DNA of 64,000 nucleotides from Epinephelus fuscoguttatus (GCF_011397635.1 NC_064770.1:34806598-34870597), one strand, 5' to 3'; counted from the first letter of the stretch, positions 52,301 through 63,639 are shown. Numbers and translations: made by a program. Notes: generated by a model from the letters alone, not told the origin.

Positions 52301-53760
52301 GGCTCTTATTTCAACTCTAAACTCTAAATCCGCCCACTTTCAGCAGTCCAATCTGATTTAAATCTCTTTTGTAACTGTACACCAATCAAAAAATTTGTTT
52401 CACAGGCAAATACATCACTGTATGGAAGACAAAGAGACGCTCTAATTCCTGTTTCACAGGGACTTTAAACTGTCATGTTGTGAATGGTGGTAGTTTCTAC
52501 TGAGCTAGAGCGTGTGAGTTTATATGATCACCCATCTGTGGTATCAAAAGGATAATTTGGTTTATGAGGACAGGTTTCAGACCTTTAAAATCTGCCCTGA
52601 CAAGCTGCCTTCGAAGACACAACTGTCTGTGTTTGGGTATGACCTGAATTCCCTGATGTACAGTAGTGAGGAAACAGGAGGCCTTTGAACAGGAGGTTAC
52701 ACAAGCATCCGTGTGGCGCCACGCACTCCCTACACCTTCCAGCGCTTTTATTTTCCTGTTTTTATGTACGACAAAGGACAGGGACATGCTGTACACAGAT
52801 GACCACATGACCACCCTGTCATCAAGCACATACACACTCACTCTGGTCAACCTTTGTCCTTCATTTTCTCTCTGCACTGATGCAGATCAATATGAATCTG
52901 TCACTCGTTCATATACACACTCACTCTCTCAAAGCACCCTGTCCTTCCAGTGAACAATAGCCGACAGACGGAGACTGTGAGGAATGTCACTGTTTTGTGG
53001 TGCATCTGAAAAATCCAGGAATGCTGGGAAAACCCACCATCCCTTCTCCTTCCACTACAATGGTCAAGGCCATATAAAGGAGTGGGTTAACGTCTTCGCG
53101 GGCATCATGACTCAGTCGTTGTGTGTCAAACTGCTCCTCAAGCCTCAACAGACAGGAAGTTGTACCTAGCGATGGGCTGAAAACACAGGAAGTTGATATC
53201 AGCATGCCTGGAATTCCAGCATTGTGTTCTCTCTACAGAGACAAGAAAGACTTATGCATTGCTTATATGTTAACAATATCAAGCTGTTAGTAATTCTGCA
53301 TTGCAAGTGCACACACACGTATGTACACCGTTTGTATTACACACTTGCAGTTACCTCCAGAAACTGATAGACCTGAATGCTCTGCACAGCCCTGTGAGGC
53401 TCGACAGATGTGCAGATAAACAGAGCAATAAATTAGATAATAATGAGAATATGTGTCTCTGTGCATGTGAGTGAGACAGAGAGAGACTCTAGTTATACAG
53501 TTTTGCAAACGCAGTGATATACACCTTCTGTACATGGACCTACATGTCTAAACTGAAAATGCTGCACCTGTTAAAACTTAATATGCACCCTTTGAAATTC
53601 ACCTAAATTCACCTAAAATGCTAGTCCAAAGCATACCCGAAGTAAACTGAAAGCTGTTCTGGCTCGTTTTAGCACATGCACACGTATGGTCTCATTACAG
53701 GTGCAATGGAGAGACAAAAGCAAGACAACCCCCAGAAACGGTTTTACATGTGGTGTCCAC
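52301..53760. other. Intergenic stretch, no gene recognised
   Basis: No supported feature; ordinary composition. Confidence 0.45.
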
Positions 53761-53842
53761 AGACAGTTGCTCTCTCCTTATCCTTCCTGCAGATTCTTCT
53801 CTAGTTTGGTCTTCTGCTAGTGTCCTTGTCACTGCTGGTAGC

Positions 53843-55484
53843 ATGAGGCGGTACCTGCAGCCCAATCAGGTTGCACAGGTAGTCCAGCTCCTCCAAGATT
53901 AGTGATGGGATAGTGATGGGAAGAGCCGGTTCAAAGATGCGGTTTGTTCGTTGTTGGGTTTTTTTTGTTTTATTTTTGTTTTTTTTGCTCTGTGTGTGTG
54001 CGTGGGGGTGTTAGTAGGTTCAGTGACGAATCGCATTGCTGATTTATCGCATCATGTGATCTGGATATTGTGACGTGGACCCAGAATAGACTCCGCAAAT
54101 ATAAAGTTTGGTGTAGCCATAGCAACACCCTTTATAATCAACAAGCCTGTCAATACAAGCAAGTGCTAGCGGATAGTGGGTTAGCTTCCTACCGTGGGGG
54201 GTCATCAGCATGACGTGAATAAAGTGTCACGGTCACGTGCACACAAACATTCACAAAACAGTCCAGAACATGTCCCGTTCGTACCAGAATAACCAACAAC
54301 CTCCCCCTATTCCAAAACACCCCCAAAACGCTCTCAATAACAAGTTTATAGTCTAAATTCAGACTTGTTCCAGTGTGTCCGAACTGCATGCTGGGTAACA
54401 TGCAAACTAGACAAACAAAGAAATTAGGAACTGGCTTGTTTACCCTAAAGAGCCGGTTCACTCGTTCACTTCAAAGAGCCAGTTCAAAGACTCGACTCGT
54501 TCACGAATGTCACATCACAATCCAAGGTGGCTCATCCATATGTGCAGTAGCAAGAAGGTTTGCTTTGTCGCCCAGCACAGTCTCAAGAGCATAGAGGAGA
54601 TACCAGGAGACTGGCTGTTACATGAGGAGAGCTGGACAGGGCCATAGAAGGGCATCAACCCAGCACCAGGACCACTATCTGCTCCTTTGTGTGAGGAGGA
54701 ACAGGAGGAACACTGCCAGAGCCCTACAACATGACCTCCAGCAGGCTACTGGTGTGCATGTTTCTGACCACACTGTCAGAAACAGACTCCATGAGGGTGG
54801 CATGAGGGCCCCACGTCCTCTAGTGGGACCCGTGCTCACAGCCCGGCACTGTACAGGTCCACTGGCATTCACCAGAGAACACCAGAATTGGCAGGTCCAC
54901 CACTGGTGCCCCAGGTTCACACTGAGCACATGTGATAGGTGTGAAAGAGTCTGGAGACACCATGGTGAACGTTATGCAGCCTGTAACATCATCCAGCATG
55001 TCTGGTTTGGTGGTGGATCAGTGATGGTCTGGGGAGGCATATCCTTGGAGGGTCACACAGACATCCATGTCATAGCCAACAGTACCCTGACTGTTAGGTA
55101 CCAGGATGAAATCCTCAGAGCAGTTGTCAGACCTTATGCTGGTGCAGCGGGCCCTGGGTTCCTCCTGGTGCAGGACAATGTCCGCTGTCATGTAGCCAGA
55201 GTGTGTAGGCAGTTCCTGGATGGCGAAGGCATTGATGCCATTGACTGGCTCTCGTGTCTCCTGACTGAAATCAAACTGAGCACCTATGGGACATCATGTA
55301 CCGGATCATCAGACACCGCCAAGTACCGCCACAGACTGTCCAGGAGCTCACTGATGCCCTGATCCAGGACTGGGAGGAGATCCACCAGGACACCATCCGC
55401 CGACTCCTCAGGAGCATGTGCAGATGTTGTCAGGGTGCATACTGGCACATGGGGGCTGTACACACTACTGATTCAAATTATTAA
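53843..55484 (+). pseudogene. Tc1-like transposase pseudogene
   Basis: Starts MRRYLQPNQVAQVVQLLQD at 53843 (helix-turn-helix DNA-binding part). It is interrupted by a MITE at 53900-54520, then resumes (SSICAVARRFALSPSTVSRA) and continues through [20 protein letters not shown] and [11 protein letters not shown] (second catalytic Asp region) to [20 protein letters not shown]. Defects: the MITE insertion, loss of the first DDE aspartate block (around 54900-54915, where FTDESRF-type sequence is missing), a stop near 54617 in the linker, and a frameshift near 55255-55290 that destroys the third acidic residue. The gene is dead. 55485-55800 is a separate C/T-rich repeat, so the element's 3' end is lost. 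Confidence 0.88.
53900..54520. mobile_element. hAT-like MITE inserted in the Tc1 pseudogene
   Basis: Begins TAGTGATG and ends CATCACAA (7 of 8 mirrored). Flanking TCCAAGAT (53892-53899) and TCCAAGGT (54521-54528) are a near-perfect 8-bp target duplication that is single-copy in the intact Tc1 frame. Words AGAGCCGGTTCA occur near both ends. No transposase. Confidence 0.82.
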
Positions 55485-55830
55485 TTGGATCACCTGTGTC
55501 TGATTGTCCGTCCTGCCCTGATTAGTCTCACCTGTGTGTCGTTATCCTTCCCCTCACCAGCTTATTTAGTGTGTCTTGTTTTCTCTCAGTGCAAGTTCGT
55601 CTTAGCTCCTTGTGTGTCTATCATTCCAGCCTTTTGTTTCACTGTGTATTTTCCATGGTTTTTGGATTTGGCCTGTCGATTGATTTGTTTCCAATGACTG
55701 TCCTTCTGTGTACTGAACCTACCTTTTGACCAGTAAAGACTGTTATTTTACCGGAAGTGTCTCCAGAGTTGTGTGTTTGAGTCCACTCTCACCTGGTTCA
55801 CCAGTTGTTACAGAAGGCTACTTCCATTGA
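55485..55830. repeat. C/T-rich repeat, unclassified
   Basis: Resembles 62820-63090 and 63640-63960 in style (CACCTGTGTCTGATTGTCCG, ... CAGTAAAGACTGTTATTTTA near the end). Possibly the 3' part of a common fish DNA element. It displaces the 3' end of the Tc1 copy. Confidence 0.35.
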
Positions 55831-56521
55831 TGTAAATAAATTGGACAAAATGATAGAAACACCGGGTACCAGGTGCGTTATACCAGGTATAGAGGGAATC
55901 ACCTTGTTCTTTACAAATACTTCTGGTTAGAAAACCAGCAGAGTTTAGCTATATATATATCTCACATTTTTCACGTCACTATCACTGTTTAGATGAATCT
56001 GATGTTTGTAAAGTCTATAAACACAATGATTGAACAAACATTACTATTTCTGTGTGCATGTTTTGTAATTAAAAACATGGTTATCGTAGATTAGCTGGGC
56101 TAACTGTTAGCTGTTAGCCGTTAGTGGTGTCTGTAATAACTCAACTTGCTGCTGCTGTTAGCTGTCCCTGTCAGCTGCAGCCACTGATGCTTTCTAGACA
56201 TCGTGATTTCCCAAAACTGAATAAATACCACACATAGCAACACAAAACTACTTTGCTAGCTCAATCATGTTGTAACTACAACATCTGCTGGAAAAAGTAT
56301 TTTTTTCATGGACCGTTTATTGAGTTACTGAGTTAATACAGACACCGCTAACGGCTAACAGCTAACAGCTAACAGTTAGCCCAGCTAATCTACGATAACC
56401 ATGTTATTAATTACAAAACGTGCACACAGAAATAGTAATGTTTGTTCAGTCATTGTGTTTATAGACTTTACAAACATCAGTGACGTGAAAAATGTGATAT
56501 ATATGTATATATATATATATA

Positions 56522-58140
56522 CAGTGGTGGAAAAAAGTTTTCGGACACCCCATGCATTTGTGAAATATTGCATTAAGAATCACTCTTAGGTCTTCAAGTG
56601 CAATTTCTTTTAGTACAGTCACAGCCAAAATACTAAATAAATCCTAAAAAAAGCCATTAAAAACTTAAAATTGATTGGTTCCATAAAAATACATAAGAAA
56701 TTTTGAGTATTGGGTCATTTTGGTACCAGTGATGAAGGTCGTTCTTTTTATTAAAAGACACAATTTTTGTTGCCAAGCTTCGTGTCTACATAAAGCCAGC
56801 ACATTTGAAAGCTCTTCAGACACAAAAATGGCTAAAACAAGGAACCTAACGCAGGAAACACGCCTGAAGATAAAGATTCTCAGCCAGGAAGGGTACAGCT
56901 GCCGCCAGATAGCCAGGAAGTGCAGATGCAGTCCTTCAGCAGTTGGATACACTCTGCAGAAATACAGACGAACCAACAGCTTGGAAGACAAACCAAGATC
57001 TGGGCATCCAAGGGTTTCTCCAGCAAGAAATGACCACATCCTGATCCGCATGTGCAGGCAAAACCGCCGAATGACATCACAGGAGCTTCAGCAGCAGTGG
57101 TCAAACCAAACTGGTGTCCAGTGTTCCACCCGCACTGTACGTGGCCGACTTTTAGATCATGGCTTAAGGTCCTACAAGGCTATCAAGAAGCCCCTGATCA
57201 ATGAGAGACAGAGGTTAGCCCGGCGTCGTTGGGCCCAGGCACACAAGAACTGGACAGCCAGGAATTGGAAGAAGATTTTGTGGTCAGATGAGTCCAGTTT
57301 CCAGCTTTATCTTCCTCCTACTAATGTGAGGGCACGCAGGAGGCCAGGCGATTATCTCCAGCATGTACAGTACCTACTGTCAAGCATGGTGGAGGCAGTA
57401 TCATGGTTTGGGGATGCATGAGTGCTGCTGGTGTTGGTCATCTCACTGTCTGTGATGGCACATTGAACTCTACCAAGTATTGTACCATTCTCGAAACCCA
57501 CATGCTCCCTTCTGCGCGTGCACTGTTCCGTCGAGGTAAAAACTGGATGTTTCAACAAGATAATGCCACACATCCAAGGCCAGTAGAACTTGGCTGCAGG
57601 AGCACAGTATCCAGGTCTTAGAGTGGCCAGCTCAATCCCCGGACATGAGCCCCATTGAAAATCTGTGGTGGATTATCAAAAGGTCTGTTTCAAAGCGTAA
57701 ACCAAAGAATTTAGAAGAATTAAAAGCAGTAATTCAAGAAGAATGGGACAAGATTACCCCTCAACAGTGTGAAAGGCTCGTGGGGAACATGCCAGCCAGG
57801 ATTAGAGCTCTACTACGTGCCAGTGGCAGGACTACTAAATATTAATTTGATGATGTGATGGTTTATTTATTTTTTGTTCAGTTTTGAACACATTCTCTGT
57901 TATTTGTTGACTTTGATACCGACAATGTTGAGAACTGACATATTGAAACTGTCAAGAATTTAGTTTTGTTAGTTTTTCTTGTAAACAATAAACAAAAAAA
58001 TATAATTTGTATTTGTTTGCATCTGTCTAATGCAGCCACACCTTTTGAAACACAAAAAAGATTTTTCCACAAATATTTCATGATAATATTTGAGATTGTG
58101 TAAAATTTTAAGGGTGTCCGAAAACTTTTTTCCACCACTG
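56522..58140 (+). mobile_element. Tc1-like transposon with perfect 29-bp inverted repeats
   Basis: The 29 bases starting CAGTGGTGGAAAAAAGTTTT at 56522 are repeated exactly in reverse complement at 58112-58140. TA stands on both sides (56520-56521 region and 58141-58142), the signature of Tc1/mariner insertion. Total 1619 bp, full length. The transposase inside carries frameshifts. Perfect ends suggest fairly recent insertion. Confidence 0.92.
56828..57845 (+). pseudogene. Tc1-like transposase with two frameshifts
   Basis: Starts MAKTRNLTQETRLKIKILSQ at 56828. It has two helix-turn-helix regions (EGYSCRQIARKCRCSPSAVG; RRMTSQELQQQW), then the catalytic parts WSDESSFQL (about 57284), FQQDNA (about 57555) and SPDMSPIENLW (about 57640-57670), the DD(34)E arrangement of Tc1. 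A frameshift near 57360-57372 moves the frame before KHGGGSIMVWGC, and another just after QQDNA (about 57567) moves it again. The last frame ends RIRALLRASGRTTKY at the TAA at 57843. The enzyme cannot be made as it stands, but about 339 codons are otherwise well preserved. Confidence 0.9.
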
Positions 58141-58141
58141 T

Positions 58142-58177
<36 letters not shown>

Positions 58178-58178
58178 C
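58141..58178. repeat. (CA)n(TA)n microsatellite
   Basis: ACACAC...ATATAT directly after the Tc1 right end, where a TA-rich target was used. Confidence 0.85.
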
Positions 58179-58391
58179 TAAACTCTGCTGGTTTTCTCTG
58201 CTGGTTTTCTACCCGGAAGTATTTGTAAACAACAAAGCGATTCCCTCTGTAGCTAACCCCTGGCATTTATCCAGTATAAGACACTTCAACAGCACACCAA
58301 ACTACATCTTACAAATGATCATACAGTCGAATCAACACTTATTAGACAGTTTGATCAAAAAGTGAACACTATAACCTTCATGACTGCAGGA

Positions 58392-58397
58392 TTTATT
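58392..58397 (-). promoter_or_regulatory. Possible poly(A) signal for the receptor gene
   Basis: On the minus strand this reads AATAAA, 1.14 kb after the stop. A closer ATTAAA variant is at 59358-59363 (minus strand). Which is used cannot be told. Confidence 0.25.
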
Positions 58398-59532
58398 GTA
58401 GGACAGTTGTATAGGCTGCATTAGCTTGAGCCAGGTGTACCTAATAAACTGGCAACTAAGCATATGCCACGCAGTTTGACAGCCAGTCTGAAAACTGTAT
58501 GTTTGTGCCACAAAACATATACACAGTTTTACAAGTTTAAAACCATATCACTATACAAAAGTGCAGCAAACTTTGCATCTCATTTATGATCAACAACTGA
58601 CATCAACACAGGCCGATAATAAAAGTAACATACCTGCAGAAGATGGCACGTCTCATGTATTAAAGGTAGCTTTAACATATTATGAGCGGCATTTCAAATG
58701 TCTCTGTTGTCATTTAACAGTGCCGCACAGAAGATAGCATCAGCTCATCAACATGGAGAGAACATCCTTTATATATAAGGTACAGGTACATTCAGCAACA
58801 CATAGGCTACAGCTTTGACAACAAGGTCCTAACTCACACACCTTTGTGCAAACACGCATACACAACCACAGTGAACATGGTATCAATAAACTTACATGCT
58901 TTTCCCATGAAATGCAGTTTACATAACTCTGCTTCTTACACCAGCTGTGAGTCACAGGAAATTTAAGTAAAAGAGTTAAGAGTTTGTGTTCAGATGTGCA
59001 CATTCTGTACATGCTTAGAGAAATGTACAAGGTGCAGTAAATGATTCTTTTTCTGGAGAAATGAAGAATCTCTTTGAACATTAAATTAAATATTCTGGAC
59101 TGAACAAAAGTAGTCCTTTAAACAAAGCTGTTGTATTGCATTGCATTAGATCGCAGGATGCTCCTGTTATATCATCCTGAGCTGGAATGTGCAAGGAAGT
59201 TTCCAAAAAAACCTCAAAGACAAAGAGTTATTTAGTCCATCCCTTAGATTTACTTGCGTTGCACTCCTAGGCTCAGCTCACTGCTGCCCTCCATTGGTCA
59301 GACATCCAACCTGATGTTAGGTCTGATAAGACATGAAACCAAGCAATGTGGTTTCTTTTTAATGTGTAAAAACCCATTAATAACACATTTCACATGGAAG
59401 CACACTTAGCTTCGAATAAAGTGAAAAGCTTATAATAAAACAAGAAAATACTGATTGATTAACTGTTCTTAATCTCTGCTGAGAAAGCTTCACACTTTGT
59501 CCTTGAGATGCTCTGAGCTTGCATGCTGCACA

Positions 59533-59925
59533 TTACTTTGCTGCTCTCATGAAAGCCGTGGGGAGGTGGCAGTACCCCGAGGCCTGCATGTTGCCCTCCT
59601 GAGGCCAGGGAGAGAAAGGTCCTGAGGTATACGCTGGAGGTTGGTGACTGCTGGTGGGCTCACTGAGGCCTGGCTGGACGTCCATCTTATCTGGACACTG
59701 CCGGTCCTGCTCAGCGCTGTCGTGCCTGTGTGTGTTGGTGTTGGCGTCGCTGTGAGACACGAGATCCTGTGTGGACCTGGAGACACTGCGGTTTGGCAGA
59801 CAAACATAACCTTCACCATAAAGAGTGAAAGTCCCCGAGGAAGGAGATGGGGAGTCATCTGATGGTGTTTCTTGTTCTTCCTCTTTCTCTGCACACTGGA
59901 CATCCACTGACTTGCGGCTTGATGA
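59533..59925 (-). CDS. csf2rb: Receptor last coding exon: tyrosine motifs
   Basis: Acceptor ATCTGACAG. 131 codons including the stop. Acidic start (EKEEEQETPSDDSPSPSSGT), then GEGYVCLPNRSVSRS, a polar middle, PPAYTSGPFSPWP and SGYCHLPTAFMRAAK before the stop. Two YxxL sequences (YVCL, YCHL) are likely STAT5 sites (inference). Much shorter than the mammalian common beta tail. Confidence 0.82.
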   Translation of the reverse strand, partial: SSSRKSVDVQCAEKEEEQETPSDDSPSPSSGTFTLYGEGYVCLPNRSVSRSTQDLVSHSDANTNTHRHDSAEQDRQCPDKMDVQPGLSEPTSSHQPPAYTSGPFSPWPQEGNMQASGYCHLPTAFMRAAK

Positions 59926-62739
59926 CTGTCAGATAGAAACAATGCTGTTCAGTGTGGAACTTTATGGCTGGTCCCCCCACTTTACGCCCCTAGACCACTT
60001 TTGTTTTAAGCTGTGGATCGCTGTATCAAAGCTGGAGTGATCCTATTGCAAGTCTGCAGCCTGAATTGCTTTTGTTCTCACTGTATTTCTCTAGTACTTG
60101 AGGCATGATATAGCATTTAAAGGGCCATCAAATGATTACAATTAATGGCATGATTGTCCTTAGTTAAATCATGATTATTTGCAAATTAATCGCACATTAT
60201 TTATCTGTTCTAAATGTACCTTTAAGGGATATTTTTCAAGTTTTCAATACGCTTATCAACATGGGAGTGCACAAATATGCTATAACACAATGTAGTGTCT
60301 AACTTTACACTCGTAAAAGTTGACTAAACTCTCCCATTTTTTAAAGCAGCCGAACGTACTCTGGTGGTAACTCTGCTATCGATAGTAAATGCAAATAACG
60401 TCGGTCTTGCCTAAAGAATCATGACAGAGCTTTAAAGCTGAACTTGCTGTTCAAAAGATGCCTTTCTTTATCCATTTCTGCTCACGGAGATTTGTTTCTG
60501 CTTGTAATGTTACTGCTGCATCGCTTCCTGATTTCCCAAACGGATGGGCGGAGGGTCATAATTATAGAAGGTACACGCGTTAATCGCACGTCAAAAAACA
60601 TAGTGGCATTAGAGGGAATTTGTGTTACCTCGTTATTAACGTGTTAACTTTAACAGCCCTACATTTTGATGAACAAAATAGTTTATCATCTTTTTTCTTA
60701 TGAAGCTACAGCCAGCAGTCGGTTAGCTTAGCTTAGCATAAAGGCTAGAAGGGAAACAGCTAGCTTGGCTCTGTCCAGGGTGACGTGATGCATCATTTCT
60801 TATCCTGAAACTGGCCAAGAAATCGTCTGTTACATAACCCAACGTAAAACCACAACATGTCGTTTTTACAGTTTTCTTTCCAGCTAAAGCGGGCAAGTTT
60901 GCGAATAATTATTTTTTATTGACCAAAATGTCTAACTATTCCTTTAAGACTTGTGTTCATCTGCAGATCTTTGCATGAAAGGCACTCAAATATCTGTGGC
61001 AGTTTTATAAATACATATATCAGCTGACATAAAACACAAAAGCATACTGTTTGAAAAATTCACCTGGATACCTGACAAACTCCACTGACTGTGAGTAACT
61101 GACCTGACAGAAGATGTACGGCCCGCTGAAGCTCATGGAGGACGTGTCAGAGACGTTAACCTTTTCAGCAGGAGAGGGCGGGTCACACTGCCAGCAGCCC
61201 TCGTCCTGCTCCAGAAGCTGTCTTTCAGTGTCCTTGGTTGACCACAACGAAACATCTGAGGAGCTGCAGCATGAGAGAGAGAGAGAAGGGAATCATCAGT
61301 TATTCATCCTTTCATGCTTTTCTTAAATTATTGCAGCTGCATCCAAACATCCTCCTTTTTTCCTTCATGATAAAGAAATATGTTAATATCATTTATTAGG
61401 TAATGTCGAGTGTGAAACTTATTACCATGTGGATATGCTGTCCAAATGCTGCACTTTGCAGATGGACGTGCTCTCACTCTGCATCAGGGTCCGGCTGGTG
61501 GCAGACTGGCAAATAAATCATGTTTACACATTATAAAATACAATTGGACAAATTCATAAATACGCAGAATTATTTCTTGGCACAGCAAAGATGGGAATAA
61601 TTCAGCCAAACTATAAAATCAGTCTCACCTTGAGCTCAGACAGGATTTTGCTTTTGCCTGGAGAAGGAACAGAGTCCACCCACAGAACCAACTTCCTGTT
61701 TGTACAAAAGATAGCATGCAAAAAGTTTCATCATCCATGACTGAAAACACACCTGTCATTTATTTATTTTCATGTAAATAAAATGTAAAAAGGTTAAGTA
61801 TGCTTCTTTCATGTTTTAAAAAGCAAAACATTTCCATAAGGTAAAGATATGTAGGGGCTAAGTGAAAACATTGATGCTTAAATTTTATTTTTCAATGTTT
61901 TTAGTAAGACTGTCCCAAATGCTTCGAAGCTTTGGAGCATCAACTGTTGCCATGGGATTTTTGACACCCAAAGCAGTATTCAAATGCATCAGCTTTTTTA
62001 GAATCATATATATATCTTAACCCAAAAATCCCCAAAAGATAAAAGTCTGTGTATCTTGGTCCTATATGTAGGAAAAATGGTGGGGCCTTTTGGTGCGTTT
62101 TGTATTCAGAGGTCGGAAATTCCCAGTTCCCAGACGGAAGTTTAAACTCAAACGCACCCTGAGATCGGATTTCCAACTTGGAAACTCAGAGCAACCACAT
62201 CAACCCCGACTTACGAATTCAAGATGGCTGCTGGTCACATACATAGTGAGTAAACACTCTGCTAAAGCACTGTTTATAGCAGTTTTATCTTATTTGTTTT
62301 ACATTAGGTCAGCCTCATCTGCGGCGTTCATCAGTTGGAGTTCATGATGGTTTTGAAGCTGTCTCTGAAAGTGCAAAGGCAACAAAGGCTTTCTTGCGGG
62401 CGTCCATGTTTTTTCCCAACTTGTCCACCATCGTCAACTAGAATGCAAAAACTGTTTTTGCAAAAACCATTTTTCATGTCTGTGCACTGAGGCCCATTGG
62501 CCCTCGCCCCCAGAGGCTTATCGCTGTCAGACTGACACCCAGTGGGTCCAGACATTTACTTGATTTAACAAGACTTTAACTTTTCAGGCAATCTCTAGTT
62601 TGGAGGAAAAGGAAGATGCACAAATATTACATGAAAAAGTACCTTTGACAGGCTGGAATGGTGCAGTAGAGTGTGAGGAAGACTGCAGCCACTAATACGC
62701 TGATGGTGAAATATATCAGGGTTGTTTGGGACCAGGCGG
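59533..62739 (-). CDS. csf2rb: Class I cytokine receptor, common beta-like, 3' half (5 exons seen)
   Basis: Membrane receptor that signals through JAK2/STAT5. Exons in transcript order: 62739-62643, 61695-61629, 61505-61426, 61263-61104, 59925-59533. All have GT-AG borders and consistent phases, giving about 264 residues. They encode a transmembrane helix, box 1 (LVLWVDSVPSPGKSKIL), and a cytoplasmic tail with GPYIF, GEGYVCLP and SGYCHLP. YVCL and YCHL fit STAT5 docking (YxxL). Box 1 resembles human CSF2RB WEEKIPNPSKSHLF, and the tail motifs resemble its NGPYLG, EGYVELP and GDYCFLP. IL2RB is the main alternative. The extracellular part with WSXWS is not in the window; it must lie beyond 64000. 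Convergent with pdgfb; both human genes lie on chromosome 22. Confidence 0.72.
60121..60660. mobile_element. hAT-like MITE in the receptor's last intron
   Basis: Begins AGGGCCATCAAA and ends TTTAACAGCCCT (imperfect mirror). Words GTTAATCGCACGT / AATTAATCGCACATT occur inside. Flanks GCATTTAA and ACATTTTG agree at 6 of 8 bases, a decayed target duplication. Confidence 0.55.
61104..61263 (-). CDS. csf2rb: Receptor exon: cytoplasmic, with GPYIF motif
   Basis: Acceptor CATGCTGCAG, donor GTCAGT. Reads SSDVSLWSTKDTERQLLEQD, EGCWQCDPPSPAEKVNV, SDTSSMSFSGPYIFCQ. FSGPY matches the conserved FNGPY of mammalian common beta chain. LLEQDEG also recalls LLLQQDK of IL2RB, hence some doubt over which receptor. 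An alternative AG eight bases further in would create a stop, so the CTGCAG acceptor is chosen. Confidence 0.8.
61426..61505 (-). CDS. csf2rb: Receptor exon: cytoplasmic, 80 bp
   Basis: Acceptor TTATTTGCCAG, donor GTAATA. Reads SATSRTLMQSESTSICKVQH, then LDSIST, ending two bases into a codon that is completed in the next exon. No known motif. Confidence 0.72.
61629..61695 (-). CDS. csf2rb: Receptor exon: box 1
   Basis: Acceptor TGTACAAACAG, donor GTGAGA. Encodes RKLVLWVDSVPSPGKSKILS, then ELK. Trp plus the PxPxK pattern is the JAK-binding box 1 of class I cytokine receptors. Confidence 0.85.
61900..62240. repeat. Unclassified repeat in receptor intron
   Basis: The words TTTTGGTGCGTTTTGTATTC, GAGGTCGGAAATTCCCAG and AACTCAAACGCACC...GAGATCGGATTTCCAACTTG are partly mirrored, suggesting a degraded DNA element. 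No coding. Confidence 0.35.
62643..62739 (-). CDS. csf2rb: Receptor exon: transmembrane segment
   Basis: Acceptor TTCCCTGACAG, donor GTACTT. Reads AAWSQTTLIYFTISVLVAAV, then FLTLYCTIPACQ: a hydrophobic helix of about 22 residues followed by the cytoplasmic side. It begins after one base of a codon supplied by the missing upstream exon. Confidence 0.82.
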
Positions 62740-62819
62740 CTGTCAGGGAACAGAAAACCAAATTATGATGTCACTGAGAATGATGGTGATCATTCATGAT
62801 ACGTGTTACAATGACAATA

Positions 62820-63092
62820 GCGGTACCCTCCCTGTGGTCTCAGTGCTCCCCTGTCTTTCTCTCTCATGTGTTTTCTGTGTGTGTCCCGGTGTGGTGTGGT
62901 CTCTCTTCCTCATTCTCGGCTTGTGGCTCTGCTCATCAGGCTCACCTGTCTGCAATCGGCTTATCACCACCTCCACTCTGCTCACCTACCGCTCATCAGC
63001 TCATCAGCATGCAGTATATCTACCCCGGCTCTTCAACCATTCTTTGCAAGACAGTCATTTCAAACACAGTGGCAGCTACCCTTCAGGCCAGC
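62820..63092. repeat. C/T-rich dispersed repeat, left part
   Basis: CTCATCAGGCTCACCTGTCTGC, ATCAGCTCATCAG and similar words. It appears to continue at 63640-63960 in style, being separated by a MITE. Confidence 0.35.
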
Positions 63093-63094
63093 TA

Positions 63095-63562
63095 ATGGGT
63101 ATTTTCACATATAGTCCTTTTAAATCAAACTGAACTCAGTCCTCTTAAAGTGCAACAAAAAGTGCACCAACAGAAATAGGACTCATTTGAAAGAGGACTC
63201 AGTTCTCTGGAGGATAACCTTAGTGTTTCTGTGCTGTGGACTGTTGCTGTTTGATGTATTCTGTATTCCACATCTGAAGACATGCTGAACTTTCTTTGGA
63301 CCAAACTACTCCTCGTCCTGCGTCCAAGCGTTACAGGCCGACATGGTTTTGTATGTTTTCTCACGTGTCCCAGTGCAACAGCATGTGATCTAGAGGGCTA
63401 AATACAATGGCAAAGAGCAAAGCGAACTTGGAGCGCTTTGTGTTCACAATGCACAGATTAAGTGAACCACGCAACGGACTTGACGCGAACCAAACTGTCT
63501 GAGTTCGGTTCGCTTCAGAAGGGTCTGAGTTCTCTTAGTGTTCACATATGTGCAAAAATGCT
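63095..63562. mobile_element. MITE-like element
   Basis: Left end GGGTATTTTCACATATAGTC and right end (reverse complement CATTTTTGCACATATGTGAA) are loosely mirrored. Interior words (AACTGAACTCAGTCC; GACTTGACGCGAACC, GAGTTCGGTTCGC) are those of fish MITEs. No coding. Confidence 0.45.
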
Positions 63563-63639
63563 GAGTCACTGCTCTGAGTCTGCTATGAGGCCTGAAAAGG
63601 ACCAATTGTGAAAACATGCAAACTTAAGTCACTAGTGAA

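Larger units (their letters stand above)
55880..58262. mobile_element. Foldback DNA element, right arm split by a Tc1
   Basis: The left arm 55880-56135 (AGAGGGAATCACCTTGTTCT, TACAAATACTTCTGG, AGAAAACCAGCAGAGTTTAG ... AACATGGTTATCGTAGATTA, GCTGGGCTAACTGTTAGC) is mirrored by 56340-56505 plus 58165-58262. The core 56136-56339 is nearly identical to the core of the element at 7646-8498, but the arms differ. TA-rich runs next to 56500 and 58165 flank the inserted Tc1. Confidence 0.75.

Noticed and set aside
62726..63133. 135-codon + strand frame opposite the receptor's transmembrane exon
   Set aside because: It runs antisense to a well-supported exon and then through a C/T-rich repeat; no domain.
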